The notes beneath the pieces were generated by a model. The model was not told where the DNA came from and ran no database searches. It saw nothing but the letters and a program-made list of their open reading frames with translations. A DNA stretch of 64,000 nt, from the NCBI RefSeq assembly GCF_963676685.1, contig NC_092353.1, positions 7,468,207 through 7,532,206 of the forward strand, in the 5' to 3' direction. The DNA comes from Mytilus edulis (taxonomy: Eukaryota > Mollusca > Bivalvia > Mytilida > Mytilidae). The position numbers and the translations under genes are program-made. Below are positions 44,701-55,706 of this stretch, one piece after another (position 1 is the stretch's first letter; every line of letters begins with the position of its first letter).

Positions 44701-46864
44701 CAGTGACAAATATTTCATGCATATAAACTATCCACTAGACTACCTATGGGTACATACCAGGGGCAGATCCAGCCATTTTTAAAAGGTGTTTCAACCAAAG
44801 ATGTGGGAGGGGGATCCAACTGTTTGTGATAGTTTTAGGTTTTATGTGAAATAAAAAAAATGTTTTCAAGAATGTAAAGCTTTCACTGCAATTTAAGAAT
44901 TGTCTGCTCTTGGTCAATTCATTTTGTCATCTTACCATGTAAATAAGTACATGTATAGTAAAACAACGCTTCGTTCATATCAATAAACATACTTACACCA
45001 GCAGCTACCTTCTTTACATTCTAAAGTCAAGGGCCTTTTGAAATCCCATTTTTACAATGATATTATAGTGAGTAGATTTACAAAACTATGTAAATGAGCT
45101 ACATCCAGTCAGCCAAAACATATCAATAGACTAATTACAGGATTACTCAAGTTGTAAATATGTGCTAAATTGGATATTGTATAGAAAGGTATATACTATG
45201 AAAATAAGAGCTTGGGGCAAAGCCCCTCGCTCTAATTTTCATAGTATATACCTTTCTATACAATAACCGAGACTTGTGATAAAAGTAAGAACCAGGTCAT
45301 TGGTTGTCCTATGTATCATCATTAGTTTAATTCAATCATATAGTTTTACAAGAAAATGTGTGTGACAAAATTTACTGCAGTAGCGATGTTTTCGTTTTTG
45401 CGGTACAATAATAGAAAATATTTTTTTCTTTGTCTGACATTCAACACAAGGATGCGGATTTGTATACAGAAAACATTAAAAATCTATTTTTACGTAAACA
45501 AAGGAGAGGCAATTTAGGATGACAGCGTCCTTTCCAAATTAGACTGTATTACAAATAGTCATCTTTAACTAAACTTTTTTTCTGAATGATTTTTCTTATT
45601 CTACCTTTTTTTTTACTCATCATGCTCATATATACATGTATTTGTCATTTAGTTTATTTATGGAGCAGGTAATTTTTAAAATATTTGCTTTATTCCACAG
45701 ATTCATGCTCTTTTACATTATTAGTTATTACATTACAAAATGTATCAATATGATTACATGTTTTTTTAATGTACTTGAACGATAACTTTAAACTCACTGA
45801 TGACAAATGCTCAGTATATGAGATAGCTAAGTCTTGCTTAACCAGTGGAACATATTTCACAGACAAGGAACTTATTTCACAAGGTGAGGAACAATCTCAA
45901 ACCCAGAACTTATTTCACCATGTAAGGAACAAATCTTACAAACCGATAACTTATTTCACCAAGTAAGGAACAAATCTCACAAATTCAGAACTTATTTTAC
46001 CAGGCAATGGACACACTTGACCAACCCAGAAGTTATTTCACTAGGTAAAGTGTGGAACATATTTAATATATATAGGGATGGAACAAATTATATAGAAATT
46101 ATCTGTGAAAAAAGTTCTCCCAGAACAAATTTCCTGTGTTACTAGGTCAATTGGAACCTTTTTCACAGGAACAAATCTTGGCTCACAAAATTATCATGTT
46201 AAACATACCAACTGTTCTTTCAAACATCGCTGAATATTCGGCAGAAATCTCATTGTGTTTTTCATCGAAGGTCTGAAATCGATAAAAAAAAGTATTAACA
46301 TTATTTTAATGGTTTATCCATTTGCTAATGAGTTCAACAAAGAATATTTCAAACTATGATTATAACTGTTGGCGCAGGTAAGCGTGCTGTTTGTATTCCT
46401 AATGTCAGAAAATCAACCAGCGCATAATACATATAATAACTATGAATTCAACTGACCTAGATCATTCATTATCTGAAATTCAATATTGACATATAACTCC
46501 TTACAATGTTCTAAAAATAACTGGCCACACACTTCCTAGTAAACAAACAAATTGACATATTTAACTCCTTACAATGTTCTAAAAATAACTGGCCACACAC
46601 TTCCTAGTAAACAAACAAACAGAAATTTACCTTTTCCATATAGTTTTGTAGGATGACATCTCGGCAACCACAACATATACCATTAGGGTCGGTCGTGCAC
46701 TGCAGGCACATATAACCACAGTCCTCCCCGGGGGTACGGGGCTCTGGCATCACCCATAAAATTATTAAAACTATTATTAAGATAACTACGTCTGCTGTAA
46801 ACACAAACAAAGTAATTCCTTTTGTCCTCTTCGTCAAAACCTTCTGAAATTCAGAAAGCGGCAT
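41772..46864 (-). CDS. TNF-superfamily ligand, three exons, 245 residues
   Basis: Exons on the - strand are 46864-46631 (78 codons), 46272-46209 and 42211-41772, joined in frame over GT-AG introns with good pyrimidine tracts. The product is a type II membrane protein: a short basic cytoplasmic end (MPLSEFQKVLTKRTKG), one membrane segment (about 17-39), a stalk with six cysteines (49-67, including CLQC and CCGC), and a TNF homology domain (about 112-245). That domain shows KWYRGNNCLLLNGVTLNNG, VPVSGYYHVYSAIDF, LEAGEEIYVKV and the terminal NVFGIHLI strand. W----- L-NGV-L, VP-SG-Y-VYS and the final FGI-L set it apart from C1q domains, which it resembles in fold. Two cysteines (SSCLIHS and VMCTHH) are placed like the TNF disulfide. 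It should act as a trimeric cytokine on TNF receptors. A downstream-start ORF (42332) is intron read-through. Confidence 0.88.
42238..42318 (+). repeat. Interspersed repeat family M2 fragment at the edge of TNF exon 3
   Basis: AAATTGAGAAAGGAAATGGG and GACAACAACCCGACCATAGA, as at 59150. It begins only about 27 bp from the acceptor of TNF exon 3 and probably ends where the foldback element starts. Confidence 0.8.
42325..43436. mobile_element. Foldback-type element (~1.1 kb) in the TNF intron
   Basis: The outer ends are inverted copies: TATGGCAAGCCGTTCTCGTC at 42325 and, inverted, TATGTCAAGTCGTTCTCGTC at 43436. Inside each end is an array of a short unit, CACACTGAGA plus an A/T spacer, about nine times on the left (42380-42595) and as CTCAGTGTG about nine times, inverted, on the right (43168-43380). 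The core (about 42600-43165) is AT-rich without an ORF. Inverted ends made of tandem repeats define foldback elements. This copy is non-autonomous. Confidence 0.8.
43437..45174. other. TNF intron 2, unassigned stretch
   Basis: An open frame at 43865-44152 (+) has no start context, splice partner or recognisable family. A trace of repeat M4 (GGGGCAGATCCAGCC) lies near 44760. No gene is supported. Confidence 0.45.
45175..45265. repeat. 91-bp near-perfect hairpin
   Basis: Arms of 37 bp starting TATTGTATAGAAAGGTATAT pair with one mismatch around GGGGC-AAA-GCCCC. It lies within TNF intron 2. It is probably a tiny MITE. Confidence 0.85.
45855..46050 (+). repeat. ~45-50-bp tandem repeat in TNF intron
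   Basis: AGAACTTATTTCAC, then CA-GTAAGGAACAAATCTCAC with small changes, occurs four to five times. The short ORF read over it (45769-45966) is a by-product. Confidence 0.8.
46487..46619 (+). repeat. 66-bp tandem duplication next to TNF exon 1 donor
   Basis: ACTCCTTACAATGTTCTAAA and the following text through TAGTAAACAAACAAA appear twice. The second copy ends 12 bp from the exon 1 end (46631). Confidence 0.9.
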
Positions 46865-47502
46865 TGTCACATAAATTCAGATCGTCACTAGGCAGCTTAA
46901 AAGCCTGGAAATTTAAACGATTCTTTGTTATCACTTTTGATTAATAGAAATATAACTAATAACTTTCGAAATTAACTTTTGGAGACGATGTTACAATTAA
47001 TGAAACTGTCAAAAGCAAATTAGAAATCCGCAAACTAAGCCTGCTGCAAAAATGCAGCACTGCATAATCTGCCTTAAATGCTAGCTAATTTTTTACACAA
47101 CTGCAATGGCTCCATAGCCCTGGTCGAAATAATTTTAACAAATAACCTACGCATGCGTGGTCTTTATATTATCTATTATTTTAAATTTAACTTTCACTTT
47201 CACTTTCAAAGAGATAACATAACATTGAGAAGTTCTAAAAAGTATAATAGGTATCTGAAAAACCTTTTAGTTTCATTTTCTAAATTAACACTTTTGAGAA
47301 TTCACGTATGATAAATAAGACGTATTCCACGACCAGTGTGCGAGTATTGTTATACGTGTCATACGTATAGTGAATATACCCAATATTACATGAAAATTAC
47401 AAAATCCTCGAGAAAACAACAGACTACTTATTTCAAAAAAAATATCCAATTAAAAAAAAAACAAACTAAAACTAATATAATGTGACTGTAATGTATTTCA
47501 GT
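46865..47502. other. 5' flank of the TNF-like gene
   Basis: No gene seen. There is no convincing TATA box on the - strand near the start. CTTTCACTTTCACTTTCA (about 47192-47209) is a short hexamer run, whose reverse (GAAAGT) resembles the core of interferon-regulatory-factor sites; the function is untested. Confidence 0.35.
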
Positions 47503-47662
47503 GGCGGATCCAGGGGGAGGGATCTGGGGGTTGGAACCCCCCTTTTTTGGACGATCAATGCATTTGAATTGGGACATATAGTTGGAACCCCCCCCCCCCC
47601 TTTTCTCCTGGGTTGGGACCCCCCCTTTTTTTAAATGGCTGATTCCGCCCCTGTATTTATAT
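47503..47662 (+). repeat. Interspersed repeat family M4
   Basis: It begins GGCGGATCCAGGGGGAGGGA and ends GGCTGATTCCGCCCCTG, with GACGATCAATGCATTTGAAT between. The C-runs and short ends GGCGGATCCAG / ATTCCGCCCCTG are inverted relatives. Other copies lie at 54799 and 57155. Confidence 0.8.
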
Positions 47663-48239
47663 GCAAACATGATTTCCTTTTAACTTGTTAAACGAAATTA
47701 TAAACTGACCACAATTTGTAATATTTGATTTTTATCTAAAATATGAGAGTTTATTATGAATTTTCTTTAGAATTCCTCAAGCATTGTCAACCTACATATA
47801 TTACCTAATTGAAAAGGGTGACATTCCTTTACAATGTATAAATGGTTAAATTATTTCTTTTTCGAGATTTTATGCAACCTAAAATTGTCAGAATAAGTGG
47901 GATGATCAAAATAAAACCGGCGATTCATAATGATTCAGTATCTATATATACACATGGAAAAAAGTATTGCAACACCTTGATTTGTTAAAACTTGAAAAAT
48001 CAGCCTCTTTTTTTGGATGAAATATCATAAAATATGTGTATAATATTATTGAAACATAGTTTATGATAACATTGGCATTGAAACGAACAAAAAATGTTTG
48101 AAAAAAAATGATTTATATAACCACAATTTTAATAACAAAATGAAGTGTTTTTTGTACAAAAAAATGCATTTTACAACTTTTACTGTAGTTGAACTTTACA
48201 ATGTCAGACATTTCAAAATTAATCTTCAGATGACTGTTC

Positions 48240-49000
48240 ACATCATGGTTGATCGTTATATGGCAAAAAATTAGTACTTTGTGCGAAGCCTCCATTCAAA
48301 CGGATAACCGCATCTTAACGTCTTCTGATTCCTGCCATAAATCGACTAATTTGTTGCTAAGGTAGCAGCAACCATTTCTGATGAAGGGCATTGTTTATTT
48401 CATGATGTGTTTGATCTGGGGTATCCTTCCGCGCACTTTCCGCCCAATAGTGTCCCATATATGCTCGATATGGTTCAAAGTCGGGCTACGATCGGGCCAA
48501 GGAAGATGAACCAAATTTCATTTGAACATTGGATCTTCCTCCACGATGCTAATTTCCAACTTTGGCGGGCTCTGCACTACATTAGATACGGAAAACTGTG
48601 TGTCTGTTCGTTAGCAGAGGTCTCCGAAATGGTCTTATCGCACGATTACCAGTAGCGATGAGTTGATCTCGAACAGTTCTTGTTAAAAGGCTCCTGTATG
48701 GCAACCACTGTCTTTTTAGGATTGTCTTGTATGCAATGGGTTTCCTTCTGACCAACCTTCATTATGCTTGATTTTCTCTAGCAAATGGTATAGGGGGTCT
48801 TCATTATCTCGGAAGGTCTTTAACAGCGTTTATTGCCTGATTTTTATTCTCAAAACGACTTATAGTGGAATGGTGATGACCAACAATACGTGCAGTTGTT
48901 ACAGCGACATCCCTGCTTCTCTTATGCTGATAATCTGCCATCTTGCTGCAGTTAAGAGTTGTCAGGGACCCATTACAAGGTGTAAATCACATAACTTTAA
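48240..49000 (-). pseudogene. Tc1-like transposase, decayed
   Basis: On the - strand, from about 48960 down, one reads VAVTTARIVGHHHSTISRF (helix-turn-helix), RTVRDQLIATGNRAIRPFRR (second DNA-binding part), then broken catalytic-domain text with FEPYRAYMGHYWAESARK near 48470 (from the NPIEH-WD--GR block) and finally ALHQKWLLLP. Many stops and frame changes, and a missing middle, make it non-functional. Confidence 0.8.
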
Positions 49001-49019
49001 AAACTTGGTTATTTAAAGT

Positions 49020-52000
49020 GTTGAAAACAATGAAGGTAAAACATCTGTTTTGCTGTTTACGGGTACAGTAGCTGCATGTGCAGATAAAAACTTATCGAGT
49101 CGATATTTATTGATTAAACTCAGGTGATACTTTAATAATGTTTAACTAGTTCTATTTTACCAAATTAGAAGCAAATTCATAACAGTGTGGTCGACGGTAA
49201 CACGTTTGTTAGTAATTATACTGAAAAATTTACCTATAACTTGTTTGTCGTTGGCGATGATTTTATGCTCACTCAGTCTATCGGAGGCCTTCAAGTGGGG
49301 ATTTAAATAATCACTTGTTACATATTTTAATACATAAAATGAAACTTGGTTTAGATAATTTTTATACCATCACTTACAACAGTTTCACCTTAAGAATATT
49401 AATGTTCAGAGCTGATATTAATAAATAATATAAAAAAATAAGTTTATTCAATGTAAAAATAAACAACTTTTAAGTTAATATGGAACCGCAATATTTCACA
49501 CAATATCTTATTGAAACTTCTACGGTGTGATCATTTAAGAATGGTCTACTATTTATTCAATGCTAACCATGTGGACTTTGTTTGTGAACAGTTACCGATT
49601 TTGTTTTATACCATAAATCGATTCGTTCATTCAGATATTTGTCAGTTTGACTTCACGGGCTCTTCAGTCCAACACACAACTTTTCACGAAATTAGTATTT
49701 TTCTTACAAAAATTACATTCATGTGATGTATTCTTTTGATGGAGAATGAATGTTGCACCTTATTTTTTTTGTTATCGTTTTTTTTTGTGTGTGTATCATT
49801 GACGTATAAGACAACCTGAATCTTCTTTATTCAAATTTAAAACATACGAGATGGCAATTATGACACAAAATAACTAAATTAAACTTACAGCAGAAGAAAG
49901 ATAATGAACACCGCTTTTATAGTCTTCTAAATATCGAAGACGCGTGGTCTTTTTATTTAAAAATGATGTAAATTTATAAAGGAAACAACAAACAAAATAG
50001 TTCGAATATTTATATTGGAAAAAGTAACGGTGTGTACATCATAGCAATTATTTTATTTCAATTGAAAATCAAACTGTTGAATTTTTCCGAATTTTTAATT
50101 TTGGTCGCATATTTTAAAATCAATAAATCTTGTATTCTTGTTAGAAGTTGCACTGTGTAGTTTATACTCTTGTATTTTTTAATGCTACACAAAAATACAG
50201 ACAAAAAAATGGTAGGCTTAAGAAATAATTGATGCACACTATACTTTATTGTAGTTTTAACATGGGTAGGCAATTCGTGATAGTTTTTGCCCAGGCGATA
50301 TCGAAAAACTATTATAAAAAGTGTACTAGTTCAGTGAAAATGTACGTCATACTTAACTCCTAAACAAATAAATGAACAAAAATTAATAATCATACAAGAC
50401 TACCAAAGGCCAGAGGCTCGATTAAAAGATGCGTCCTGTATGATTTTGTAAAAAAAAGGTGGAAAACAAAATTGTCTGTCCAATGGAAAAGTCGATGCCA
50501 AAAAAGATGAAAGGTGCATTTAATATAGAAACATAGAAGCTGGTTGCAAAAGTTGACGACAAGATCTATTTTATAACTTGAGTATGGCCTAATACTATTA
50601 ACCTGAAATACATATATTTATAGCAATTCCCTTGATACGAAAGATCTACATGTTGCCTTGTGCTTTTTTTTGCTCTTTGGTTGGGTTGTTGTCTTTATGT
50701 CAATTCAATTCTTATTCTTATCATAGATATAACTACATGTAAAAATAAGAATATGAGGTACGATAGAGAATCAGAAATTTTTTTCCAGGTCCCCGTATGG
50801 CCTTCAACCATTAGCAAAATACACACTTTATAGGATGAAATCTCAAAGAGGTCTTGGCTTGTAAAAACAAACACAAAAGTTGAGTGAGAGAAAAAAAAAA
50901 TAGGGATACCGCATGAAAATTGGAAAATGGTCCGCAATATTACTTAAGTCAACTTTGCTTTTTCCAATGAATGTGAGGTATGTTTAAAAAAAATCATGAT
51001 CTGTTTGGACATTTTTGTAATTCAAGTCTTGGTTTTAAAAAGTATTTGGAAGTAAGTTTAAAGTCATTAACAAATAATCACTCACAGAAAGACGTCAAAT
51101 CAATCAACAAAAGAAAAAAATGAATAGACGACCTACAACGCACAGAATATCATGTATGTGTTCCGGACCATATAAGTATTTGGACCATACGCGTGTCATG
51201 ACCATACGCGTATACTCATATGGTCCGACCGTACGCGTATGATGGTTCAACTATTCATATGGTCTGGAACATATTTTATTTAGCGATCACAAAATGCACA
51301 AAGTCATCAATTTCTATGTAAATTGGGTCGATTTGAATATAAATAAGATGAATGCGTTTCTGTTGCCAAGTGTTTTTCATAAGTATAGTAGCAGTATAGC
51401 AGAACAGTTTCATATTATACACCAAATGATACAGTTAACCAATACAAAAACAAAAATGCATGCACAATTCACAAGGTTTAATCCAAATAGCTTTCTTACT
51501 ATCCAATAACTTTCAAGAACGAAAAGTTTGTATTTGCACAACTTTTGAAAGTGGATTATGCATTCGTTCTAAAATAAAATTGTAGACCAGTTAAAGTTAA
51601 AAGATGACATAATTCGACAATCGCAATTTTTAAATCGCTTTGACGTCCTTAAAAGATAATCAATCAACACATGCATTGCAACTTTTAAAGCCAATAAGTA
51701 ATTCTTTTTTCTGAAAGAACATGATATCATATTATGAAAATTGATTGTCAAAACACAAGTAAAGGACGTTTAATTATTCAATATAAATCAGAACACAAAT
51801 TCCTAATAAGTATTTCGAATTATTTTATTTAGGCGTTGAGAACCTTTGGTGACCCCACGGTTTAAATGTCTATACTAAGGACGTCGTGAGCAATGGGCTT
51901 TATAGACGAACGTTCACCTAATCTGTCCCAATCAATGGGATAATAAAATGCGCCAATCAATGTCCACAGCCACACTGTTATGAATTCTATATCACAAAAA

Positions 52001-52035
52001 AATAAAGAGTGTTTTTTTAATTTCAATTTCAATTT
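49020..52035. other. Interior of the long Tc1-bounded interval
   Basis: No gene supported. M2 text (AAGGCCAGAGGCTCG, about 50405), inverted M2 text (GGTTGGGTTGTTGTC, about 50680) and M1 text (GTATGGCCTTCAACC, about 50796) are nested insertions. Confidence 0.5.
51158..51272. mobile_element. Small palindromic element with ACGCGT cores
   Basis: The left part TGTTCCGGACCATATAAGTA and the inverted right part TGTTCCAGACCATATGAATA flank repeated ACCATACGCGT blocks. It is an imperfect inverted repeat over its whole length. Confidence 0.65.
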
Positions 52036-52832
52036 GGTGTTGCAATACTTTTTTCCATGTGTATATATGCATCTTAAGAAAATATAAGACAAAAAAGGGA
52101 ATACGAACTTCAAGACGATTTGCGTACACAGAACACAAGTTACTATGAGAATAAACTTTAACTTCTTATAAGCTCGGGGATTTATGTACACTTGACCAGA
52201 TAAGCTCGCTATAAGTTTGGAAAGCCAACACTATATATAAACAACGGCAGTTCTATCCGGAATTAGTTATATTAGCAAACATGTACAGTTCTTATGTCTT
52301 GGCTTGTCTGTACAGGTACAGTGGAGATCACTTCTAACCTCTCATTAGAAGTCCCACGGCCCCAGCTTGTCTGGCAAAACAGCCGTTTGACGTCAGAGTA
52401 ATCTCGGACTATATATACATGATATACATTTGCACCATCTCGTCAATTTAGCCAAACTTATTCATAACGATTATAAATGATATCTGGGAGTATGGAACGT
52501 CAGAAAAATATACTCGATCTGAACATGAATGAAACATTTGCCCCTGGACGTTCGGCTACAAACAAAATCATGCATTTTTCTTTGCCTTCTTCAAATTATA
52601 TTAACAGTATACTATTCCAAGAAGAGAACTTCCCATACACATGATGCATGTACTTTTTATTTTAAAATAAAGTATATGAATCAGTCATGTGAGTGTTGGA
52701 TGATGCCGTTAAATAGTTTGGTTTAAAAAAAAACCCATCACAAACTATTGACTAAAAAAGTCACTTTAGTGACGGTTCATTATTATTGATACAGAGGGGA
52801 TCAACGGCGTGTAAATTTTTAGATATGGTATA

Positions 52833-52998
52833 AATACACCTTATCGCTATTTATCCGCCATTACTGTAAATCACACATGTTACCCTAAAATTTTGACGTC
52901 ATAAAACAAAATATCTGACGCCACAATGGAAAAGTGATTGTTGTATGCTTCAAAAGTTCAAGCGGCCGGGTCAGCCAGGATTAGCGATAAGGTGTATT
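52833..52998. mobile_element. MITE-like element with 17-bp perfect inverted ends
   Basis: AATACACCTTATCGCTA (52833-52849) is inverted at 52982-52998. The core holds CCGCCATTACTG and TTTTGACGTCATAAAAC. Non-coding. Confidence 0.75.
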
Positions 52999-53159
52999 GT
53001 GTTCCAAAGTTGGTGTCATTTTTATCATACGATCGGTCCTGATATATAAATACTATTGGTTTACAATGAGGCCATATATATTTACCTGATAAAGTGTAAA
53101 TATGTTCAGTTTTGGTTGATGCGGTCAAATAATTTCGTTAAAACGACTCAGTCCTACGG

Positions 53160-53280
53160 GTGCGGGAGTTTCTCGCTACATTGAAGACCCATTGGTGGCC
53201 TTCGGCTGTTGTCTGCTCTATGGTCGGGTTGTTGTCGCTTTGACACATTCCCCGTTTCCTTTCTCAATTTTATTTTTATG
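53160..53280 (-). repeat. Interspersed repeat family M2, inverted copy
   Basis: TTCGGCTGTTGTCTGCTCTA, then GGTCGGGTTGTTGTCGCTTT, the reverse complement of 42238-42318 and 59150. Confidence 0.85.
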
Positions 53281-53890
53281 ATATATAGAAACTACTGAAA
53301 TTTGTTTACAATTCAATATATTTGAATAAAAAGAGGACTTGCAGCTGGTACTCTAAATTGATGTGGAATTTTTTTTGTAGCCAATGTGTTCCAATATTGC
53401 TGTCATTTGAATTATATAATCCATCTGACATGTAACTATAAGTGATGTACTATGCGGCTATATATGTATATTAAGATTTACATAATAAAGTGTAAATATC
53501 GTCAGTTTTGGTTGATGCTGTCACATATGGTCAGTTTTGGTTGATGCTGTCACATATGGTCAGTTTTGGTTGATGCTGTCACATATGGTCAGTTTTGGTT
53601 GATGCTGTCACATATGGTCAGATTTGGTTGATGCTGTCAAATATGGTCAGTTTTGGTTGATGCAGACAAATAATTTTGTTACATGAGTCAGTCTGAGATA
53701 TCAAAACTACTGAAATTAGTTTACGATTCAAAATTTTGATTAAAAAGAGGACATGCTGGCACTATAATCTGATGCGAGCATAATTTTGTTTTCCAATATT
53801 GCTTTCATTTATATTAAACAATCCATCCTAATATAAAAATATCATATAGATTTACTTTGCGGCTATTAAGATTTACATCATGTACATCAT

Positions 53891-54058
53891 ACCCGTAGCC
53901 AGGGGGGTGGTGGGGGGTTCGGACGAACACCCCCCCCCCCCTTGAAAACAAATAATGACTGTTAAAGTCAACGTTCTGTTCGAATTGTGACTGTAAAAGT
54001 CGAGTTTTTGAGGCCAACGAACCGCCCCCCCCCCCCTTGGAAATTCCTGGCTACGGGC
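53891..54058. mobile_element. MITE-like element with GCCCGTAGCCAG inverted ends, inserted in the satellite
   Basis: The ends are ACCCGTAGCCAGGGGGG and, inverted, CCTGGCTACGGG. C-runs lie just inside both ends. It splits one satellite unit. Confidence 0.8.
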
Positions 54059-54798
54059 CTGTGTACATAATAAAGTGCAAATATGGTCAGTTTTGGTTGA
54101 TGCGGACAAATAATTTTGTTATACCAGTCAGTCTGAGGTATGAAAACTACTGATATTTGTTTATGATGAAATATTTTGAATAAAAAGAGGACATCCTGGC
54201 ACTCTGAATTGATGCAAACGAAATTAGGTAGCATTGTGTTTCAATATTTCTACCATTTGTATTATACAATCCATCCTTACATAAAAATATTAAAGATTTA
54301 CTATGCGACTATAAGAGTTACACATGTACATAAAAAAAGAGCAAGTATGGTCAGTTTTTGTTGATGCGGTCAAATATGGTCAGTTTTGGTTGATGCGGTC
54401 AAATATGGTCAGTTTTGGTTGATGCTGTCAAATATGGTCAGTTTTGATTGATGCAGACAAATAATTTTGTTACACGAGTCAGTCTGAGGTATGAAAACTA
54501 CTGATATTTGTTTCTGATGCTATATTTTGAATAAAAATAGGAAATGCTGGCACTCTCAATTGATGCGATGGTCATTGATTTCCAATATTGCAGTTATTTA
54601 TATACTACAGTCCCTCTTGACCTAAAATTATAACTGAATTACTGTGCAGCTATATAGATTTACATGAATAAAAGCAAATATGGTAAGTTTTGGTTGATGC
54701 GGTAAAAAGATTTTATTACACGACTCAGTCTGAAGTATGAAAACTACCGTGCATGAGTTTTTGATTTTGGTTATGATTCAACATTTTGAATAAAAAGA

Positions 54799-54925
54799 GG
54801 GGGGCGGATCCAGGGGGCGGGGTTCCAGGGGTTGGAACCCCCCTTTTTTTGGACGATCAATGCATTTGAATGGGAGCATATAGTTGGACCCCCCTTTTTA
54901 AAATGGCTGGTTCCGCCCCTGCATG
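54799..54925 (+). repeat. Interspersed repeat family M4, inserted in the satellite
   Basis: GGGGCGGATCCAGGGGGCGG to GGCTGGTTCCGCCCCTG, very close to 47503-47662. Confidence 0.85.
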
Positions 54926-55359
54926 CTGGCACTATAAATTGATGCGATCAAAATTGTTTTCCAATATTTCTGTTACTTGTATATTACAGTCCCTCTTGAC
55001 CTAAAATTATAACTGAAGTACTGCGCAGCTATATAGATTTGCAGAAAGAAAGAGCATATAATGTCAGTTTAGAATGATGCGGTGAAAAGATTTTTGTTAA
55101 ACAGGTCCGTCCGAGGTGACTACTCGTAAACAGATATCACATTTGTGGATTGGGAAACAAGTTATTACATTTGGTTAATGAGGTCCCCCCCCCCTTCCAT
55201 AATACAGGCACATACATGCAGAATATGGCGGGGTTAAACATGCCTATTGTTCTCTTGCCGATTATAAATCTGAAATAAAAGCGGCAAAATAGCAAAACTC
55301 TATATAATATTAATCGCTATTTTGCCGAAGCCTTCATATTTAGACAAAGAGTTCTTAAA

Positions 55360-55486
55360 ACTTATAAATCAATTCTAGCCGTAGAATTTATAAATCAATT
55401 TTAGCCGTAGAATTTATAAATCAATTCTAGCTGTAGAACTTATAAATCAATTCTAGCCGTAGAATTTGAAATCAATTCTAACCGTA
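55360..55486 (+). repeat. ~26-bp tandem repeat, five units
   Basis: TTATAAATCAATTCTAGCCG plus TAGAA, with small changes. Confidence 0.85.
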
Positions 55487-55706
55487 GAACTGTTCTAAAA
55501 ATAGAACTGTCTAAAACTGTTCTAGGGTAGAACTGTCAGGATCAGTTCTAGCTCTAGAACTGTCTAAAACTGTTCTAGAGTAGAACTGTCAGGATCAGTT
55601 CTAGGTAGAACTGACCAAATCAGTTCTAGGTTAGAACTGTTCTAGCTAGAACTGACTAAAAGGTGTCAGGCTGACAGTTCTACGTACTGTCCTAGAACAG
55701 TTCTCC
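55487..55706 (+). repeat. Array of palindromic AGTTCTAG / CTAGAACT blocks
   Basis: GAACTGTCTAAAACTGTTCT and AGAACTGTCAGGATCAGTTC recur. Almost every 15-20 bp there is a CAGTTCTA or TAGAACTG half-site, so the strand can fold on itself in many ways. Looser copies lie near 56442. Confidence 0.8.

Larger units (their letters stand above)
47945..52067 (-). mobile_element. Tc1/mariner-like element with perfect 32-bp terminal inverted repeats
   Basis: TATATACACATGGAAAAAAG, continuing to CAACACC (47945-47976), is perfectly inverted at 52036-52067. A decayed Tc1-type transposase lies inside on the - strand. At 4.1 kb it is far longer than a normal Tc1 element (about 1.3-1.7 kb), and fragments of families M1 and M2 and a MITE lie inside, so later insertions explain part of the length. 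Two separate elements sharing the family ends remain possible. Confidence 0.7.
53010..55110 (+). repeat. Complex satellite, ~300-400-bp units with a 31-bp subrepeat
   Basis: The unit opens with AAATATGGTCAGTTTTGGTT and GATGCGG, passes CAGTCTGAGGTATGAAAACT and ACTGATATTTG, AATAAAAAGAGGACAT, CTGGCACT, then CCAATATTGC and a TTTACAT end. Starts are near 53090, 53480, 54065, 54330, 54660 and 55040. In two units the 31-bp piece TATGGTCAGTTTTGGTTGAT plus GCTGTCACA is itself amplified (about six times at 53490-53660, four times at 54345-54450). Elements at 53160-53280, 53891-54058 and 54799-54925 interrupt it. Confidence 0.85.

Noticed and set aside
45769-45966. 65-codon ORF
   Set aside because: It runs through a minisatellite; no family and no start context.
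48407-49016. + strand ORFs of about 82 codons
   Set aside because: Shadows of the decayed Tc1 transposase read on the other strand.
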